Below are positions 26,536-36,167 of a stretch of 64,000 nt of DNA, piece by piece. The position numbers and the translations under genes are program-made. The notes under the pieces are model-generated. The model saw only the letters and a list, made by a program, of their open reading frames with translations, was not told where the DNA came from and made no database searches. Origin of the DNA: Enterobacter sp. ENT03 (GTDB lineage Bacteria; Pseudomonadota; Gammaproteobacteria; Enterobacterales; Enterobacteriaceae); assembly GCF_019218745.1 (NCBI RefSeq), contig NZ_JAHUXA010000001.1:1-64000 (forward strand), written 5' to 3'. Each line of letters starts with the position of its first letter. The first letter of the stretch is position 1.

Positions 26536-28074
26536 TTAATGGGTGCCAAAAACCTGCACCGCGCGTTGCAGGCGGGTGGCGCGGGCGGAGAGATCGCCTG
26601 CGGCGTCGGTTACCTGCTCCACCATGCCATTGTTGTTATGCGTCATCACGCCGATACGCGATACCGAGCTGTTGATCAGCTGTAACGCCTGCGTCTGCTC
26701 CTGGGTGGCAGTGCCGATCTCTTTGATCATCGTCGACATGTGAATGACGTTGTCGATCATCGCCGTCAGGTGGGATTCCGTGCTCTCCACCATCGCCACG
26801 CCGTGACTGACGTTGGCGACGTTTTTCTCGATCAGCGTTTTGATCTCTTTGGCCGCCGATGCGGAGTGCTGCGCCAGGTTACGCACTTCGGCGGCCACCA
26901 CCGCAAAGCCGCGACCGGACTCACCGGCGCGCGCCGCTTCCACCGCCGCATTCAGCGCGAGAATATTGGTCTGAAAGGCGATGCTGTCAATCACGCTGAT
27001 AATATCGACAATCTGCCGGTTATCCCGGGACACCGACTGCATAATGCTGATGGTTTGCTTCATGATGTCGCCGCTGTTGATGGCGTCGCTGCTGGTTTTA
27101 TCGGCACGGATCATCGCCTCGCCTGCGGTTTCCGCCGTCTGTTTCACTGCGCTGGCGATTTCTTCCACCGCCGCCGCAGTCTGGTGCAGGTCGGCGGAGG
27201 TTTCTTCGGTGCGGGTGTGCAGGTTGGTGCCTTCTTTGGCGATGCGCTGGCTGATCTGCTGAATGCCGTGCAGCTGTGTATTCACGTCATCGACCAGGGA
27301 GTTCAGATTAAGACCGGACTGATTCACCATGCGCAGCAATAAGCCAATTTCATCGACGCGATTAAACTGCACATAATCGGCTTTGCGCCCGGAGATGATT
27401 TTTTGCATCTGACCAAGAATAACCTTTAACGGGCGCGCGATCTGTTTATTCAAAAACAGGGAGAGCAGAATAAAGATAATGAGGGTGACCGCCATTTTCA
27501 CCGGCAGCATAACCGGCATTATTTCCAGCACCAGAACGGCCAGCAGACTAATAACCATCGCGAGATGGATGCGCGTTGCCACGCTTATCCACTTAAATAT
27601 CGACAGGAACGACAACAACCCACGCCGCACCAGCACACCTTTATAAAAACGATGGCCTTTGAGGGTATTTTCATTTACCGCTGCATAAAGTTTTTCGCTG
27701 GCGTCGATTTCATCGCGCAGTGGAATATTACGTACTGAAATATAGCCAGTCAGCCGCTCCTGATGATAGACCGGCGTGACGTTGGCGCGTACCCAGTAGT
27801 GATCGCCGTTCTGGCGGCGGTTCTTCACCAGCCCGGTCCAGCTCTCACCCTGCTGGATGGTGAACCACATATCGGCAAAGGCCGCCGGCGGCATGTCGGG
27901 ATGACGAATAATATTATGCGGCTCGCCCGTCAGCTGGTCTTCTTCATAACCACTGGCAGCAATAAACGCGGAGTTCGCATAGGAAATATGGCTGTGTGTA
28001 TCGGTGGTTGACATTAATGTCATGCAATCTTTGAGCAAATACTCTTTTTGTGTAACAGGAGTGTTACGCTTCAT
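26536..28074 (-). CDS. Aer-like PAS chemoreceptor
   Basis: This 512-aa membrane receptor has an N-terminal cytoplasmic PAS domain (about 10-120: [20 protein letters not shown] and [15 protein letters not shown]), as in the FAD-binding aerotaxis receptor Aer. Next come two hydrophobic segments, a HAMP-like region (QIARPLKVI) and a methyl-accepting signalling domain with the hairpin tip [24 protein letters not shown]. It lacks the C-terminal NWETF-type tether. It should report redox or energy state to CheA/CheW. It differs enough from E. coli Aer to be a second, Aer-like receptor. The start at 28074 has gtgggga upstream. Confidence 0.87.
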   Translation of the reverse strand: MKRNTPVTQKEYLLKDCMTLMSTTDTHSHISYANSAFIAASGYEEDQLTGEPHNIIRHPDMPPAAFADMWFTIQQGESWTGLVKNRRQNGDHYWVRANVTPVYHQERLTGYISVRNIPLRDEIDASEKLYAAVNENTLKGHRFYKGVLVRRGLLSFLSIFKWISVATRIHLAMVISLLAVLVLEIMPVMLPVKMAVTLIIFILLSLFLNKQIARPLKVILGQMQKIISGRKADYVQFNRVDEIGLLLRMVNQSGLNLNSLVDDVNTQLHGIQQISQRIAKEGTNLHTRTEETSADLHQTAAAVEEIASAVKQTAETAGEAMIRADKTSSDAINSGDIMKQTISIMQSVSRDNRQIVDIISVIDSIAFQTNILALNAAVEAARAGESGRGFAVVAAEVRNLAQHSASAAKEIKTLIEKNVANVSHGVAMVESTESHLTAMIDNVIHMSTMIKEIGTATQEQTQALQLINSSVSRIGVMTHNNNGMVEQVTDAAGDLSARATRLQRAVQVFGTH

Positions 28075-28369
28075 GAAATCCCCACGATGAAATTCTTCAG
28101 GTAATCCCTGAAAGTAAAGTGTCGGGTAGTGCATATTTTTCTTTTCGGCGTGGCATTTTCTACTAAGTGCAATGCGACGGATAGTAGCAGCGCGAAATAT
28201 TTTTTAAGCAGGAATTACATGAGGTTGTTATAAAATTGATAAATAAAAACATCGGCATTCTTATTAAAAGAACGCCCTGAAGACTTAACGCAAATAAAAA
28301 GTGAAAAGCGGGAATAATGGGCAGATAAGTATTTTCGCATGAGGCATTTTATTAACACCTCATGCACAT

Positions 28370-29377
28370 TTAACGACGTGGGGCCACCGACTCCCGAATA
28401 ATTAACCGGCCCTCATGGCGCGGCAGCGGGGCGTTTTTGCTTTCATCGGAGGGGGATAACAGAATACGCACCGCGTCGCTGATCATCTCATCCATCGGGA
28501 TATGCACTGTGGTCAGCGTCGGGGTGAAGTAGCGGCCAATGGTCGAATCATCGAAACCGGCAACGGAAATATCTTCCGGTACGCGAAAACCGTGATCGGT
28601 CATCGCTTTGGTGACGCCGATGGCCATGTCATCGTTGGCGGCAACAATGCAGGTCATGTCCCGGCGCTGTTTCAGGAGCGCGCACCCGGCGTCATAACCG
28701 CTTTCCGTGCTCCAGCTGCCACGTACAATCAGCGAGTCATCGGGCGCGATCCCCGCCTGATTTAGCGCATCCAGATACCCCGCCAGACGGCTGTCGCCCG
28801 TCGGCGAGCCTTCACCGCCGCCCACGAAAGCAATGGTGCGATGCCCTTGATCCAGTAAATAGTTCATCATCTGCAGGCTGCAATGACGATGGTCGACAAA
28901 TACCGCACTGTTACGATTACGCTTCAGCTCGCGGTTGATCACCACAATCGGCACGCTGTTCTGGTCGATAATATCGTCCAGATCGTCAACGCTGAGGTAT
29001 TTGGGGTAAATCATGATCGCCTCGCAGCGCAGCTGGAGCAGGAAATTAATAGCATTAAGTTCATCTTCCCGGCTGTGCTTGCCGTCCGCCAGCACCAGCT
29101 GTCGCTGGTGATCTTCACTACAGGTCGCGGCCTGGTAAATCATCGACGAAAAGAACGGCCCGTTATACAGACCGTTGGTGATCACAAGCCCCACGGAATT
29201 GGACTCATTCGTTGCCAGCTTGCGCGCCAGCAGATTGGGCCGGTAGCCGGTTTCTGCAATGGCCTGAAAAATGCGGGCTTTCACCTCCTCGCTGACCACC
29301 ACTTTGCCGTTGAGCGCGCGCGACACCGTCGCTTTTGAAACGCCCGCTTTTCTGGCGACATCCAGTATCGTGACCAT
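28370..29377 (-). CDS. LacI-family regulator, AscG-like
   Basis: This 335-aa repressor has a LacI helix-turn-helix (TILDVARKAGVSKATVSRALNGK) and a periplasmic-binding-like effector domain. Key segments resemble E. coli AscG, the repressor of the asc beta-glucoside operon. It lies 124 bases downstream of a beta-glucoside PTS gene on the same strand. The matching palindromes (ACCGGTTTCA) upstream of the PTS gene are its likely operators. Confidence 0.85.
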   Translation of the reverse strand: MVTILDVARKAGVSKATVSRALNGKVVVSEEVKARIFQAIAETGYRPNLLARKLATNESNSVGLVITNGLYNGPFFSSMIYQAATCSEDHQRQLVLADGKHSREDELNAINFLLQLRCEAIMIYPKYLSVDDLDDIIDQNSVPIVVINRELKRNRNSAVFVDHRHCSLQMMNYLLDQGHRTIAFVGGGEGSPTGDSRLAGYLDALNQAGIAPDDSLIVRGSWSTESGYDAGCALLKQRRDMTCIVAANDDMAIGVTKAMTDHGFRVPEDISVAGFDDSTIGRYFTPTLTTVHIPMDEMISDAVRILLSPSDESKNAPLPRHEGRLIIRESVAPRR

Positions 29378-29458
29378 AAATTCCTGCTAGTTATCAATGC
29401 CTGTGCCTATTATGCAGCAGGAGCATGATTTGAGGGGGGATTTCACAGCGGAATTGTG

Positions 29459-29490
29459 CGGCAGAGCAGCGATTTCACCGTTCTGCCGCG
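29459..29490 (-). terminator. Weak hairpin between PTS and regulator genes
   Basis: CGGCAGA and TCTGCCG arms form a 7-bp stem after the PTS stop codon. There is no T-run, so it may only reduce read-through into the regulator gene. Confidence 0.4.
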
Positions 29491-29501
29491 TGCATTTTGC
29501 C

Positions 29502-31403
29502 TCAGGACACCGTCATTAACGGCGCATTTTGACGAATATCCCCCCCGGACTGGTGCCAGGTTAACTGATAGTCGTCGCTGTTGATCACCAGCACTGGCGT
29601 GGTGAGGTCGTACCCGGCACGCTCAATGGCCTCTTTATCAAACTCCAGCAGCGGTGTGCCCGCTTTCACTAGATCACCTTCTTTGACCAGCGGACGGAAA
29701 TGCTGACCCTGCAAATTAACCGTGTTCAGCCCGACGTGGATCAGCAGTTCTGCGCCGTTATCGCAGGCCAGTCCGACGGCGTGATGGGACGCGATCAGGG
29801 TTTCCACCCGTGCATCACAAGGAGCGACAACCATGCCCGACTGCGGGCGAATGGCGATACCATCACCCAGCGCTTTCTGCGCAAAGGCGTCATCTGCCAC
29901 CGTTTCCAGCGCGATCACTTCGCCGTCCAGCGGGCTCATGATGTTCAGACTGGCCGTGGTTGCGGCGGCGGTTGTGGTGGTGGTTGAAGAGGCAGCGACA
30001 GGCGCGACGTCCGGTTCGTTAAGATGCTCATCCGCCACCGGGTCTTCAAAGCCGACGAACTGCACCAGCACAATGGTCAGTACAATCGCCGTGGCACTGC
30101 CCGCCAGCTCACCGATAAAGGACATCGGCGCGTCCGGGCTGATGGCATTCACCAGCGTAAACAGACCTGGCAGCGCAGCATAGGCGTAGTAAAGGGAGCC
30201 AAACAAACTGGCGACTACCGCGCCCACCGCGCCACCGATACAGCCGCAGATAAACGGCTTTTTAAAGCGCAGGGTCACGCCGTAGATAGCCGGTTCCGTA
30301 ATGCCAAAAATGGCGGTCACGCCCGCCGACAGCGAGGTGGTTTTCAGTTCGCGATTGCGGGTTTTCAGGAATACGCCGAACACCGCCGCCATCTGGCCGA
30401 TCACCGCGATGGTCTGGTATGCCTGGAAGGAGTCGTACCCCTGAGTATCGAAGTTCGCCATGATCACCGGGGTGATCCCCCAGTGCACGCCGAAGATCAC
30501 CACGATTTGCCACACGCCGCCAATCACCGCAGCAGCCACGGCGGGTGCGGCGGCAAAAAGCGCGTTATAGCCGGAGGCAATGCCCATGGCCGCCCAGGTC
30601 GTTACTGGCCCGATGATGATCAGCGTCAGCGGAACGATGATCACAAAGCACACCAGCGGGGTAAACAGGGCGGTGACCACATCCGGCAGGATGCGCTCAA
30701 CACGTTTTTCCAGCCATGACAACGCCCAGACGAGGAACAGCGGCGGCAGCACCGATGAGGTGTAGACGGTTTTCGCCAGCGGAATAAACAGGAAGGTAAT
30801 AGTTTCACCGCCCGCGATACGGCCCGCCATGGCGGACCATTCCGGGTTGATCAACGCACAGCAGCAGAGCACGGCGATATAAGGGTTACATTTGAAATGA
30901 CGCGCGGCGGTGATGGCGATAAACACCGGCAGGAAGGCAAACGGCGTCCACGACATAAAGTTGAGGATCGCAAAAGTCCCGGTGGTTTTCACATCGGCAT
31001 CGATAAGCCCGACGACAATCAACAGCCCCTGCAAAATACCGGCCGCCGCCAGAATATAGACGATAGGCGCAAACACCGCTGACATGGTGCCAATCACCGC
31101 ATCCAGCCAACGGGTTTTCGGTTTTGCCGTTGCGCCCGTATGATTTTCGCCAAGCAGGGCGGAGAGGGCATTAAACACGTCCGCGACATGGGTGCCAATC
31201 ACCACCTGAAACTGACCACCGCTCTCTACTACCGCAATCACGCCGGGTAAATTTTGTATGCGGCTTTTTGCTTCGGCCGGGGTTTCATTGAGCACCAGGC
31301 GTAAGCGGGTGGCGCAGCGCGTAAAGCTGCTGATGTTATTTTCGCCGCCTGCCTCGCGAAGGATGTCACTGGCTAACTTATTGTAATCCCTGATAACTGC
31401 CAT
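29502..31403 (-). CDS. Beta-glucoside-type PTS permease, IIBCA
   Basis: This 633-aa protein takes up and phosphorylates a beta-glucoside. Domains run IIB (1-90, phosphorylated Cys30 in SFTRCATRLRL), membrane IIC (about 105-460) and IIA (about 490-630, with active His in ELLIHVGLNTV). A Thr/Ala-rich linker joins IIC to IIA. The order is that of BglF and AscF. Unusually, no phospho-beta-glucosidase or BglG antiterminator gene lies next to it, so the intracellular product must be cleaved by an enzyme encoded elsewhere. Promoter region carries two LacI-type operators. Confidence 0.9.
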   Translation of the reverse strand: MAVIRDYNKLASDILREAGGENNISSFTRCATRLRLVLNETPAEAKSRIQNLPGVIAVVESGGQFQVVIGTHVADVFNALSALLGENHTGATAKPKTRWLDAVIGTMSAVFAPIVYILAAAGILQGLLIVVGLIDADVKTTGTFAILNFMSWTPFAFLPVFIAITAARHFKCNPYIAVLCCCALINPEWSAMAGRIAGGETITFLFIPLAKTVYTSSVLPPLFLVWALSWLEKRVERILPDVVTALFTPLVCFVIIVPLTLIIIGPVTTWAAMGIASGYNALFAAAPAVAAAVIGGVWQIVVIFGVHWGITPVIMANFDTQGYDSFQAYQTIAVIGQMAAVFGVFLKTRNRELKTTSLSAGVTAIFGITEPAIYGVTLRFKKPFICGCIGGAVGAVVASLFGSLYYAYAALPGLFTLVNAISPDAPMSFIGELAGSATAIVLTIVLVQFVGFEDPVADEHLNEPDVAPVAASSTTTTTAAATTASLNIMSPLDGEVIALETVADDAFAQKALGDGIAIRPQSGMVVAPCDARVETLIASHHAVGLACDNGAELLIHVGLNTVNLQGQHFRPLVKEGDLVKAGTPLLEFDKEAIERAGYDLTTPVLVINSDDYQLTWHQSGGDIRQNAPLMTVS

Positions 31404-31447
31404 TCTTATGTACCTTTTTTATGGGTAAATTTATGCGTGACCGTTCG

Positions 31448-31497
31448 TGTAACCGGTTTCATGCTAGCAGTGAATGATACCCGTGCAACCGGTTTCA
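31448..31497 (-). promoter_or_regulatory. PTS promoter with two LacI-type operators
   Basis: TGTAACCGGTTTCA (31448-31461) and TGCAACCGGTTTCA (31484-31497) are near-identical palindromic sites 36 bases apart. On the minus strand a candidate -35 (TTGCAC) lies in the distal site and a -10 (TAGCAT) abuts the proximal one with a 16-base spacer. Binding of the AscG-like regulator would cover the promoter. Confidence 0.7.
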
Positions 31498-31646
31498 TGG
31501 CGGAGTGTGGGCTGAATCACATTGATTGACTGAATGAATTTACCAGGGCGAGGCGAGATTTTTTTTCAGAAGGGGACAAGAGATAAATCGACGAGCGAGA
31601 GAAAAACGGGGCCATTCCGTTGGCCTGAGACGGGGATGCGCGGGGC

Positions 31647-31925
31647 TTAAATGTCATCCATGGTGTAACTGACCACCAGCTCCAGACAATGACGGATCAC
31701 ATCGGCCGCAGTGGCATCGTGCGTCGTTTCCAGCGCGCCAATCAGCCACAAAATAATGTCTTTATTGGTGACATAGGCGTGTGAAATCATCAGACTTTTA
31801 ATGGCGGTAGCCAGCAGGGCCGCCTCATCGGGCATTAATTCTGCGGCGTTACGCACATAAGTCGATAAAGCCGGGTTGTGCAGTGCTGAAAAGACGTCTG
31901 GTTGCTGTGCAATGGTCGTGTTCAT
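31647..31925 (-). CDS. AriR/YmgB-family small protein
   Basis: This 92-aa protein matches the YmgB/AriR family: LSTYVRNAAELMPDEAALLATAI, then NKDIILWLIGALETT and VIRHCLELVV. In E. coli these small proteins are made when BluR leaves DNA under blue light and cold, and act through the Rcs system to lower curli and raise colanic acid. The ATG at 31925 has ggtga upstream; a GTG at 31934 has none. It is downstream of ycgZ. Confidence 0.85.
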   Translation of the reverse strand: MNTTIAQQPDVFSALHNPALSTYVRNAAELMPDEAALLATAIKSLMISHAYVTNKDIILWLIGALETTHDATAADVIRHCLELVVSYTMDDI

Positions 31926-32022
31926 GTTATTCACCGCAGTTATAAATTTAGTGGCTGACGTAGGTCAGGTGATAGTGATGCTGTTACGACTGTTCGAACA
32001 AATCTGTATTTAACTGAAACTA

Positions 32023-32268
32023 TTAGCTCTGACGCTCAAACAGCAAACCAATCAGCGCCTGATAATGTTCTTCTTCTTCCAGCGTGGTGGCCTGTTCAAG
32101 ACGCACCAGCAATTTTGTACATAAATTTTTGCGATTCAGATGGCGGCCTGTTTTCAGGATTTCCACCACGATCTCACCCAGTGTTTCTTGTTGGGTCGGC
32201 AGAGCGGCTTTATTAAAATAATGTGCAATGGCAGCAGATGAATCGAACGAATACCCGTCCTGTTGCAT
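32023..32268 (-). CDS. ycgZ: YcgZ connector protein
   Basis: This 81-aa protein aligns with E. coli YcgZ (AIAHYFNKAALPTQQETLGEIV and LEQATTLEEEEHYQALIGLLF). YcgZ is part of the BluR-repressed operon that feeds the Rcs phosphorelay. caggagc lies 5 bases before the ATG. It is divergent from bluF. Unlike E. coli, only one AriR-type gene follows; ymgA and ymgC equivalents are absent. Confidence 0.92.
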   Translation of the reverse strand: MQQDGYSFDSSAAIAHYFNKAALPTQQETLGEIVVEILKTGRHLNRKNLCTKLLVRLEQATTLEEEEHYQALIGLLFERQS

Positions 32269-32333
32269 TGGTCGCTCCTGTTAAATGTACTAAACCTCTT
32301 AAGTTGCCGCCTAAGTTATACAAACTTTATAAA

Positions 32334-32475
32334 CTTGTACATAACAACCGTACAGGTTTTGCTACGCTTTGGCCTTTTGAGGATATATCGCCCTGCTATC
32401 AGGCAGTTAAACAGAAAAATAATTTCGTTGATTTCTGCGCGAGCTGTACAGCTTGTACAACGAAAAACTGTACCG
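32334..32475. promoter_or_regulatory. Candidate BluR operators between ycgZ and bluF
   Basis: The gap holds repeated GTACA-containing half-sites: CTTGTACA and CCGTACAGG at 32334-32356, and CTGTACAG, CTTGTACAA and CTGTACCG at 32443-32475. The same CTTGTACAA element occurs twice upstream of bluR. Shared motifs at both promoters suggest the MerR-type regulator BluR binds here. Confidence 0.6.
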
Positions 32476-32611
32476 AAAGTTACTGTCGTAACGGGCTTAA
32501 CTGACTGTAATATCTGCACAAAAATATATTTTATAAAGCCCACTGACGGGCAAGACGAAGCGCCTGGCATCTGGTAATGTTGCCCGCAGACAAGAAAATC
32601 TCGGGGAAAAA

Positions 32612-33832
32612 ATGCTCACAACCATCATCTACCGCAGCCATATTCGCGATGACGTTTCAGTTAAATCGCTGGAAGAAATGGTCGCGGGAGCCAATCAGAT
32701 AAATAGTCAGGCGAATGTTACGGGCATTTTACTTTTCAATGGCACGCATCTTTTCCAGTTGCTGGAAGGGCCTGAAGAAAATGTTGTGAAAATTTACCGT
32801 CATATCTGTCGCGACAACCGCCACTATAACGTAGTGGAGCTTCTGCATGATTACGCCCCGGCAAGGCGCTTTGGCAAAGCGGGCATGGAACTGTTCGATT
32901 TACGGCAGTGCGAAAAAGACGAAGTGCTGCAGGCCGTACTGGACCGCGGGACTTCAAAGTATCAGTTAACCTATAACGACCGCGCATTGCAGTTTTTCCG
33001 CACCTTTGTCGAGGCGACGGAAAAAGAGAACTACTTTGAGATCCCGCCCGGCGACGCATGGGCCTTTGTGCCAGATGACGAGGTTGTACAGCTCGGCGCG
33101 CCGCAAAAACAAGCGTCGGCGGATTGCAGCTTCGCCTTTCAGCCCATTATCGACCCGCTGGCCCGCAAAATCGTCTCGGTTGAAGCGCTGCTGCGCACAC
33201 CCGACGGCGCGGGGCCGGAAGCCTGGTTTGCTGATAAGCACGGGGATGACATTTACCTTGCCGATCTCAACAGCAAGAACGTCGCGTTTGCGATGGCGAG
33301 CGGCCTGAATCTGTTCGAACAGTCGTTGGCGGTCAACCTGTTACCGATGACGCTGGTGAAGATCCCTGATGCCGTCGAGGTGTTATTAGCGGGCATTCGC
33401 GCCAGCGGTCTGGTGCCGGAGCAGATCATCGTTGAGTTTACCGAAGGCGAGGTGATTTCCGGCTTTGACGCCTTTACCGGCGCAGTGCGCCAGCTGAAAG
33501 CCGCCGGCATCAGCGTGGCGATCGATCACTTTGGCGCGGGCTTTGCTGGCCTGCAGCTGTTGACCCAGTTCCAGCCGGACCGCATCAAAATCAACCGCGA
33601 GCTGATCAAGGATGTGCACATGAGCGGCCCGCGGCAGGCGGTGATCCAGGCGATCATCAAGTGCTGTCACTCGCTGGAAATTGCCGTCTCCGCCGTAGGC
33701 GTTGAGAAAGCAGAAGAGTGGATGTGGCTGGAATCCGCAGGCATCAGCCAGTTCCAGGGGTATCTGTTCGCACATCCGGGTATTGATGCTATCCCGGTTG
33801 TTGCCTGGCCGGAAAAACAATCCGCCTGGTAA
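32612..33832 (+). CDS. bluF: Blue-light sensor BluF (BLUF-EAL)
   Basis: This 406-aa protein has an N-terminal BLUF domain (1-95) with the flavin-signalling Tyr7 and Gln49, and a C-terminal EAL domain. In E. coli BluF binds BluR in blue light and pulls it from DNA; it does not cut cyclic-di-GMP. The EAL domain here is also degenerate: IDHFGAGFAGL replaces the usual DDFGTGYSSL. It is close to E. coli BluF over the whole length (403 aa). tcgggg precedes the ATG. Confidence 0.94.
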   Translation: MLTTIIYRSHIRDDVSVKSLEEMVAGANQINSQANVTGILLFNGTHLFQLLEGPEENVVKIYRHICRDNRHYNVVELLHDYAPARRFGKAGMELFDLRQCEKDEVLQAVLDRGTSKYQLTYNDRALQFFRTFVEATEKENYFEIPPGDAWAFVPDDEVVQLGAPQKQASADCSFAFQPIIDPLARKIVSVEALLRTPDGAGPEAWFADKHGDDIYLADLNSKNVAFAMASGLNLFEQSLAVNLLPMTLVKIPDAVEVLLAGIRASGLVPEQIIVEFTEGEVISGFDAFTGAVRQLKAAGISVAIDHFGAGFAGLQLLTQFQPDRIKINRELIKDVHMSGPRQAVIQAIIKCCHSLEIAVSAVGVEKAEEWMWLESAGISQFQGYLFAHPGIDAIPVVAWPEKQSAW

Positions 33833-33863
33833 CCGTAACGGTAAATAACCCTGTTATTTGTAC

Positions 33864-33890
33864 AAGCCCCGCCATGTCGGGGCTTTTCTT
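33864..33890 (+). terminator. Rho-independent terminator of bluF
   Basis: AAGCCCCG-ccatgt-CGGGGCTT followed by TTC TTTC lies 30 bases after the bluF stop codon. Confidence 0.85.
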
Positions 33891-33934
33891 TCATTCGAAA
33901 ATTAAAAATACCCTTAATAAACAAACTGTTAATT

Positions 33935-33963
33935 CTTGTACAACAAAAAAAGGTTTGTACAAG
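33935..33963. promoter_or_regulatory. Candidate BluR autoregulatory operator
   Basis: CTTGTACAA and TTGTACAAG form perfect 9-bp inverted arms with an 11-base A-rich spacer, the layout typical of MerR-family operators. It lies about 60 bases upstream of bluR. Confidence 0.7.
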
Positions 33964-34020
33964 CTGTGGTTATTAGTTAGTTTAGATATGAAGTGTTAAA
34001 CAGATGTAAGAGGGGGACCA

Positions 34021-34752
34021 ATGGCTCACTACAGTATTGGCGATGTCGCTGAACGATGCGCAATCAATCCTGTAACGCTGCGGGCCTGGCAACGACGTTA
34101 TGGGTTGCTGAAACCTCAGCGCAGTGAAGGCGGACATCGTCAGTTTGATGAAGAAGACATTCAGCGTATCGAAGATATTAAGCGCTGGATCAAAAGTGGT
34201 GTTCCGGTCGGCAAGGTGAAAGCATTGCTGGAAGCAAAAGACGTGGCCGTTGATGACGGTTGGGTGTCGCAGCAGGAAGAGATGATGGCGGTGCTGCGCC
34301 GGGTAAATCCGGCGAATCTGCGTGCCAAAATCATCGCCATGGGGCAGGAACATCCGGTTGATGCGCTAATCGATCAGGTTTATACGCCGGTGCGTCAACG
34401 TCTTAGCCTCGATCAAAACACTGCCCGCGCGATGAGTAGTCTGCTGGACGGGGCGTTGATCGAATACGCGGTGGGTTGCATCGCGCACGCCCGGACAAAG
34501 CCGGGTAAAGCAGCATTGCTGATTGGCTGGGATACCGACGATCGTACCCGCCTGTGGCTGGAGGCATGGCGTCTGTCAGAGCAGGGCTGGCATATTGATG
34601 TGCTGGCTGAACCGCTGGATCTGCCCCGTCCGGAGCTTTTCCCGGGTCAGCAGATTTTTATCTGGACCGGTAAAACCCTGACACGCCGTCAGCAGGAGCA
34701 GTTTGAGCACTGGCATGAGCAGGGTTTCACCATCGTCTTTCACGGTAAGTAA
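34021..34752 (+). CDS. bluR: MerR-family repressor BluR
   Basis: This 243-aa regulator has a MerR helix-turn-helix ([25 protein letters not shown]) and a cobalamin-binding-like C-terminal region. It matches E. coli BluR (YcgE), which represses the ycgZ operon until BluF in its lit state removes it. gaggggg precedes the ATG. Confidence 0.93.
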   Translation: MAHYSIGDVAERCAINPVTLRAWQRRYGLLKPQRSEGGHRQFDEEDIQRIEDIKRWIKSGVPVGKVKALLEAKDVAVDDGWVSQQEEMMAVLRRVNPANLRAKIIAMGQEHPVDALIDQVYTPVRQRLSLDQNTARAMSSLLDGALIEYAVGCIAHARTKPGKAALLIGWDTDDRTRLWLEAWRLSEQGWHIDVLAEPLDLPRPELFPGQQIFIWTGKTLTRRQQEQFEHWHEQGFTIVFHGK

Positions 34753-34755
34753 GCG

Positions 34756-36105
34756 TTATTTCCCCCAGCGGTCGCGCAGATAGCTGACCGCTTCCCGGGT
34801 CTGGGGCTGATTCAGATAATTTTCCCGAAACAGGATCGTGCCGTTAATGTTGGGCACGGACTCGTTCAAATCGATCTGCTTTTTCAGCTCAGGCACGCCG
34901 CCCCTGATTGCCCAGTCTGGTTCATTTTTCGACGGTTCTCCGACTTTATATAACGCGACGCCGATATACAGGCGCGTGTTGGTCGGTTTCACGACGTTCG
35001 CCCACCAGTGCGCCAGCACATCGTAACGCGCCGCGTCCCGCGCAAAGGGCCAGTAGATCTGCGGGGCGATATAATCCAGTAATCCCTGTTGCACCCAGCG
35101 CCGGGTATCGGCAAAGGATTCGTCATAGGCTGCCGCGCCGCGCGTGTTGGAGCCGGACGGATCGTGGGAAATATTACGCCACACCCCCGCCGGACTGACG
35201 CCAAACTCCACGTCCGGCTTCAGCTGTTTAATCGTGCGTGAAACCTGTTCAATTAACTGCTGCGTGTTATGCCGCCGCCAGTCGGCTTTCGAGGCAAATC
35301 CCTGACCGTATTGCCGGAACGTCTGACTGTCGTTCAGCATTGAGCCGGGCGTTTCGGTATAGAAATAGTCGTCGAACTGCACGCCATCTACCGCATAGCT
35401 CGTCACCACTTCCGCCACGATGCTGGTGATCCAGTCCCGCACCTCGGGGATTCCCGGGTCGAGCACATAGCGGTCGCCAGCAGTACGGATCCAGTCACGG
35501 TGCAGCACAAAAATACTGGCCGGATGTTGTGACAGCGTACTGTTCAGCTCGCTGGCAGTAGAGGGTTTGATGTTGGTGGACACGCGATAAGGGTTAAACC
35601 AGGCGTGAACTTTCATGCCGCGGCGGTGCGCTTCATCAAGCATAAACTGCAGCGGATCATAACCGGGATCCTGACCGATTTTCCCGGTCAGCATATCTGA
35701 CCACGGCAGGATTTTTGACGGCCACAGCGCTGTGCCATCGGGTTTAACCTGGAAGAAGACGGTGTTAATGCCGAGTCGTTGCAAGTTATCCAGCTTGGTT
35801 TTCAGCGCGTCCTGCTGAATACGGATGCGCACCGCGCTGCTGCTGCCGTTCACCGACTCCAGCGGCGGCCAGTCGAGGCGGGATACCGTCGCCAGCCAGA
35901 CGCCGCGCACCGGTTGCTGATCCTGTTTTGATTTATCCCCCAGCGGATGTTTTGCCACCGGCGGTAACGGGCTGACCATCGAGCGCGGTGCTTTGGAGGA
36001 ACAGCTGGCCAGCAGCAGGACGCAGCCGGTGAGGGCGGCCAGATGTGTAATACGGCTGAAGCGTGGAAAGCGACGATTACGGGCGATTGAAGTCATTTTC
36101 ATCAT
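34756..36105 (-). CDS. digH: Divisome glycosyl hydrolase lipoprotein DigH (YddW)
   Basis: This roughly 449-aa outer-membrane lipoprotein matches E. coli DigH, which cleaves stem-peptide-free septal peptidoglycan strands made by cell-wall amidases. The lipobox is LLLASC, followed by SSKAP. The GHL10 (DUF187) barrel is seen in RGVWLATVSRLDWPPL, NTVFFQVKPDGTALWPS, GMKVHAWFNPYRV and VDGVQFDDYFYTE (catalytic acids). The start is uncertain: an ATG-ATG pair at 36105 or a GTG at 36123; neither has a strong ribosome site. It converges with bluR four bases apart. Confidence 0.92.
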   Translation of the reverse strand: MMKMTSIARNRRFPRFSRITHLAALTGCVLLLASCSSKAPRSMVSPLPPVAKHPLGDKSKQDQQPVRGVWLATVSRLDWPPLESVNGSSSAVRIRIQQDALKTKLDNLQRLGINTVFFQVKPDGTALWPSKILPWSDMLTGKIGQDPGYDPLQFMLDEAHRRGMKVHAWFNPYRVSTNIKPSTASELNSTLSQHPASIFVLHRDWIRTAGDRYVLDPGIPEVRDWITSIVAEVVTSYAVDGVQFDDYFYTETPGSMLNDSQTFRQYGQGFASKADWRRHNTQQLIEQVSRTIKQLKPDVEFGVSPAGVWRNISHDPSGSNTRGAAAYDESFADTRRWVQQGLLDYIAPQIYWPFARDAARYDVLAHWWANVVKPTNTRLYIGVALYKVGEPSKNEPDWAIRGGVPELKKQIDLNESVPNINGTILFRENYLNQPQTREAVSYLRDRWGK

Positions 36106-36167
36106 ATTCACAGTGAAATCCACGCGGCCATTCGTGACACTGTCACTTAACGTCCGCGCATCAGGTG

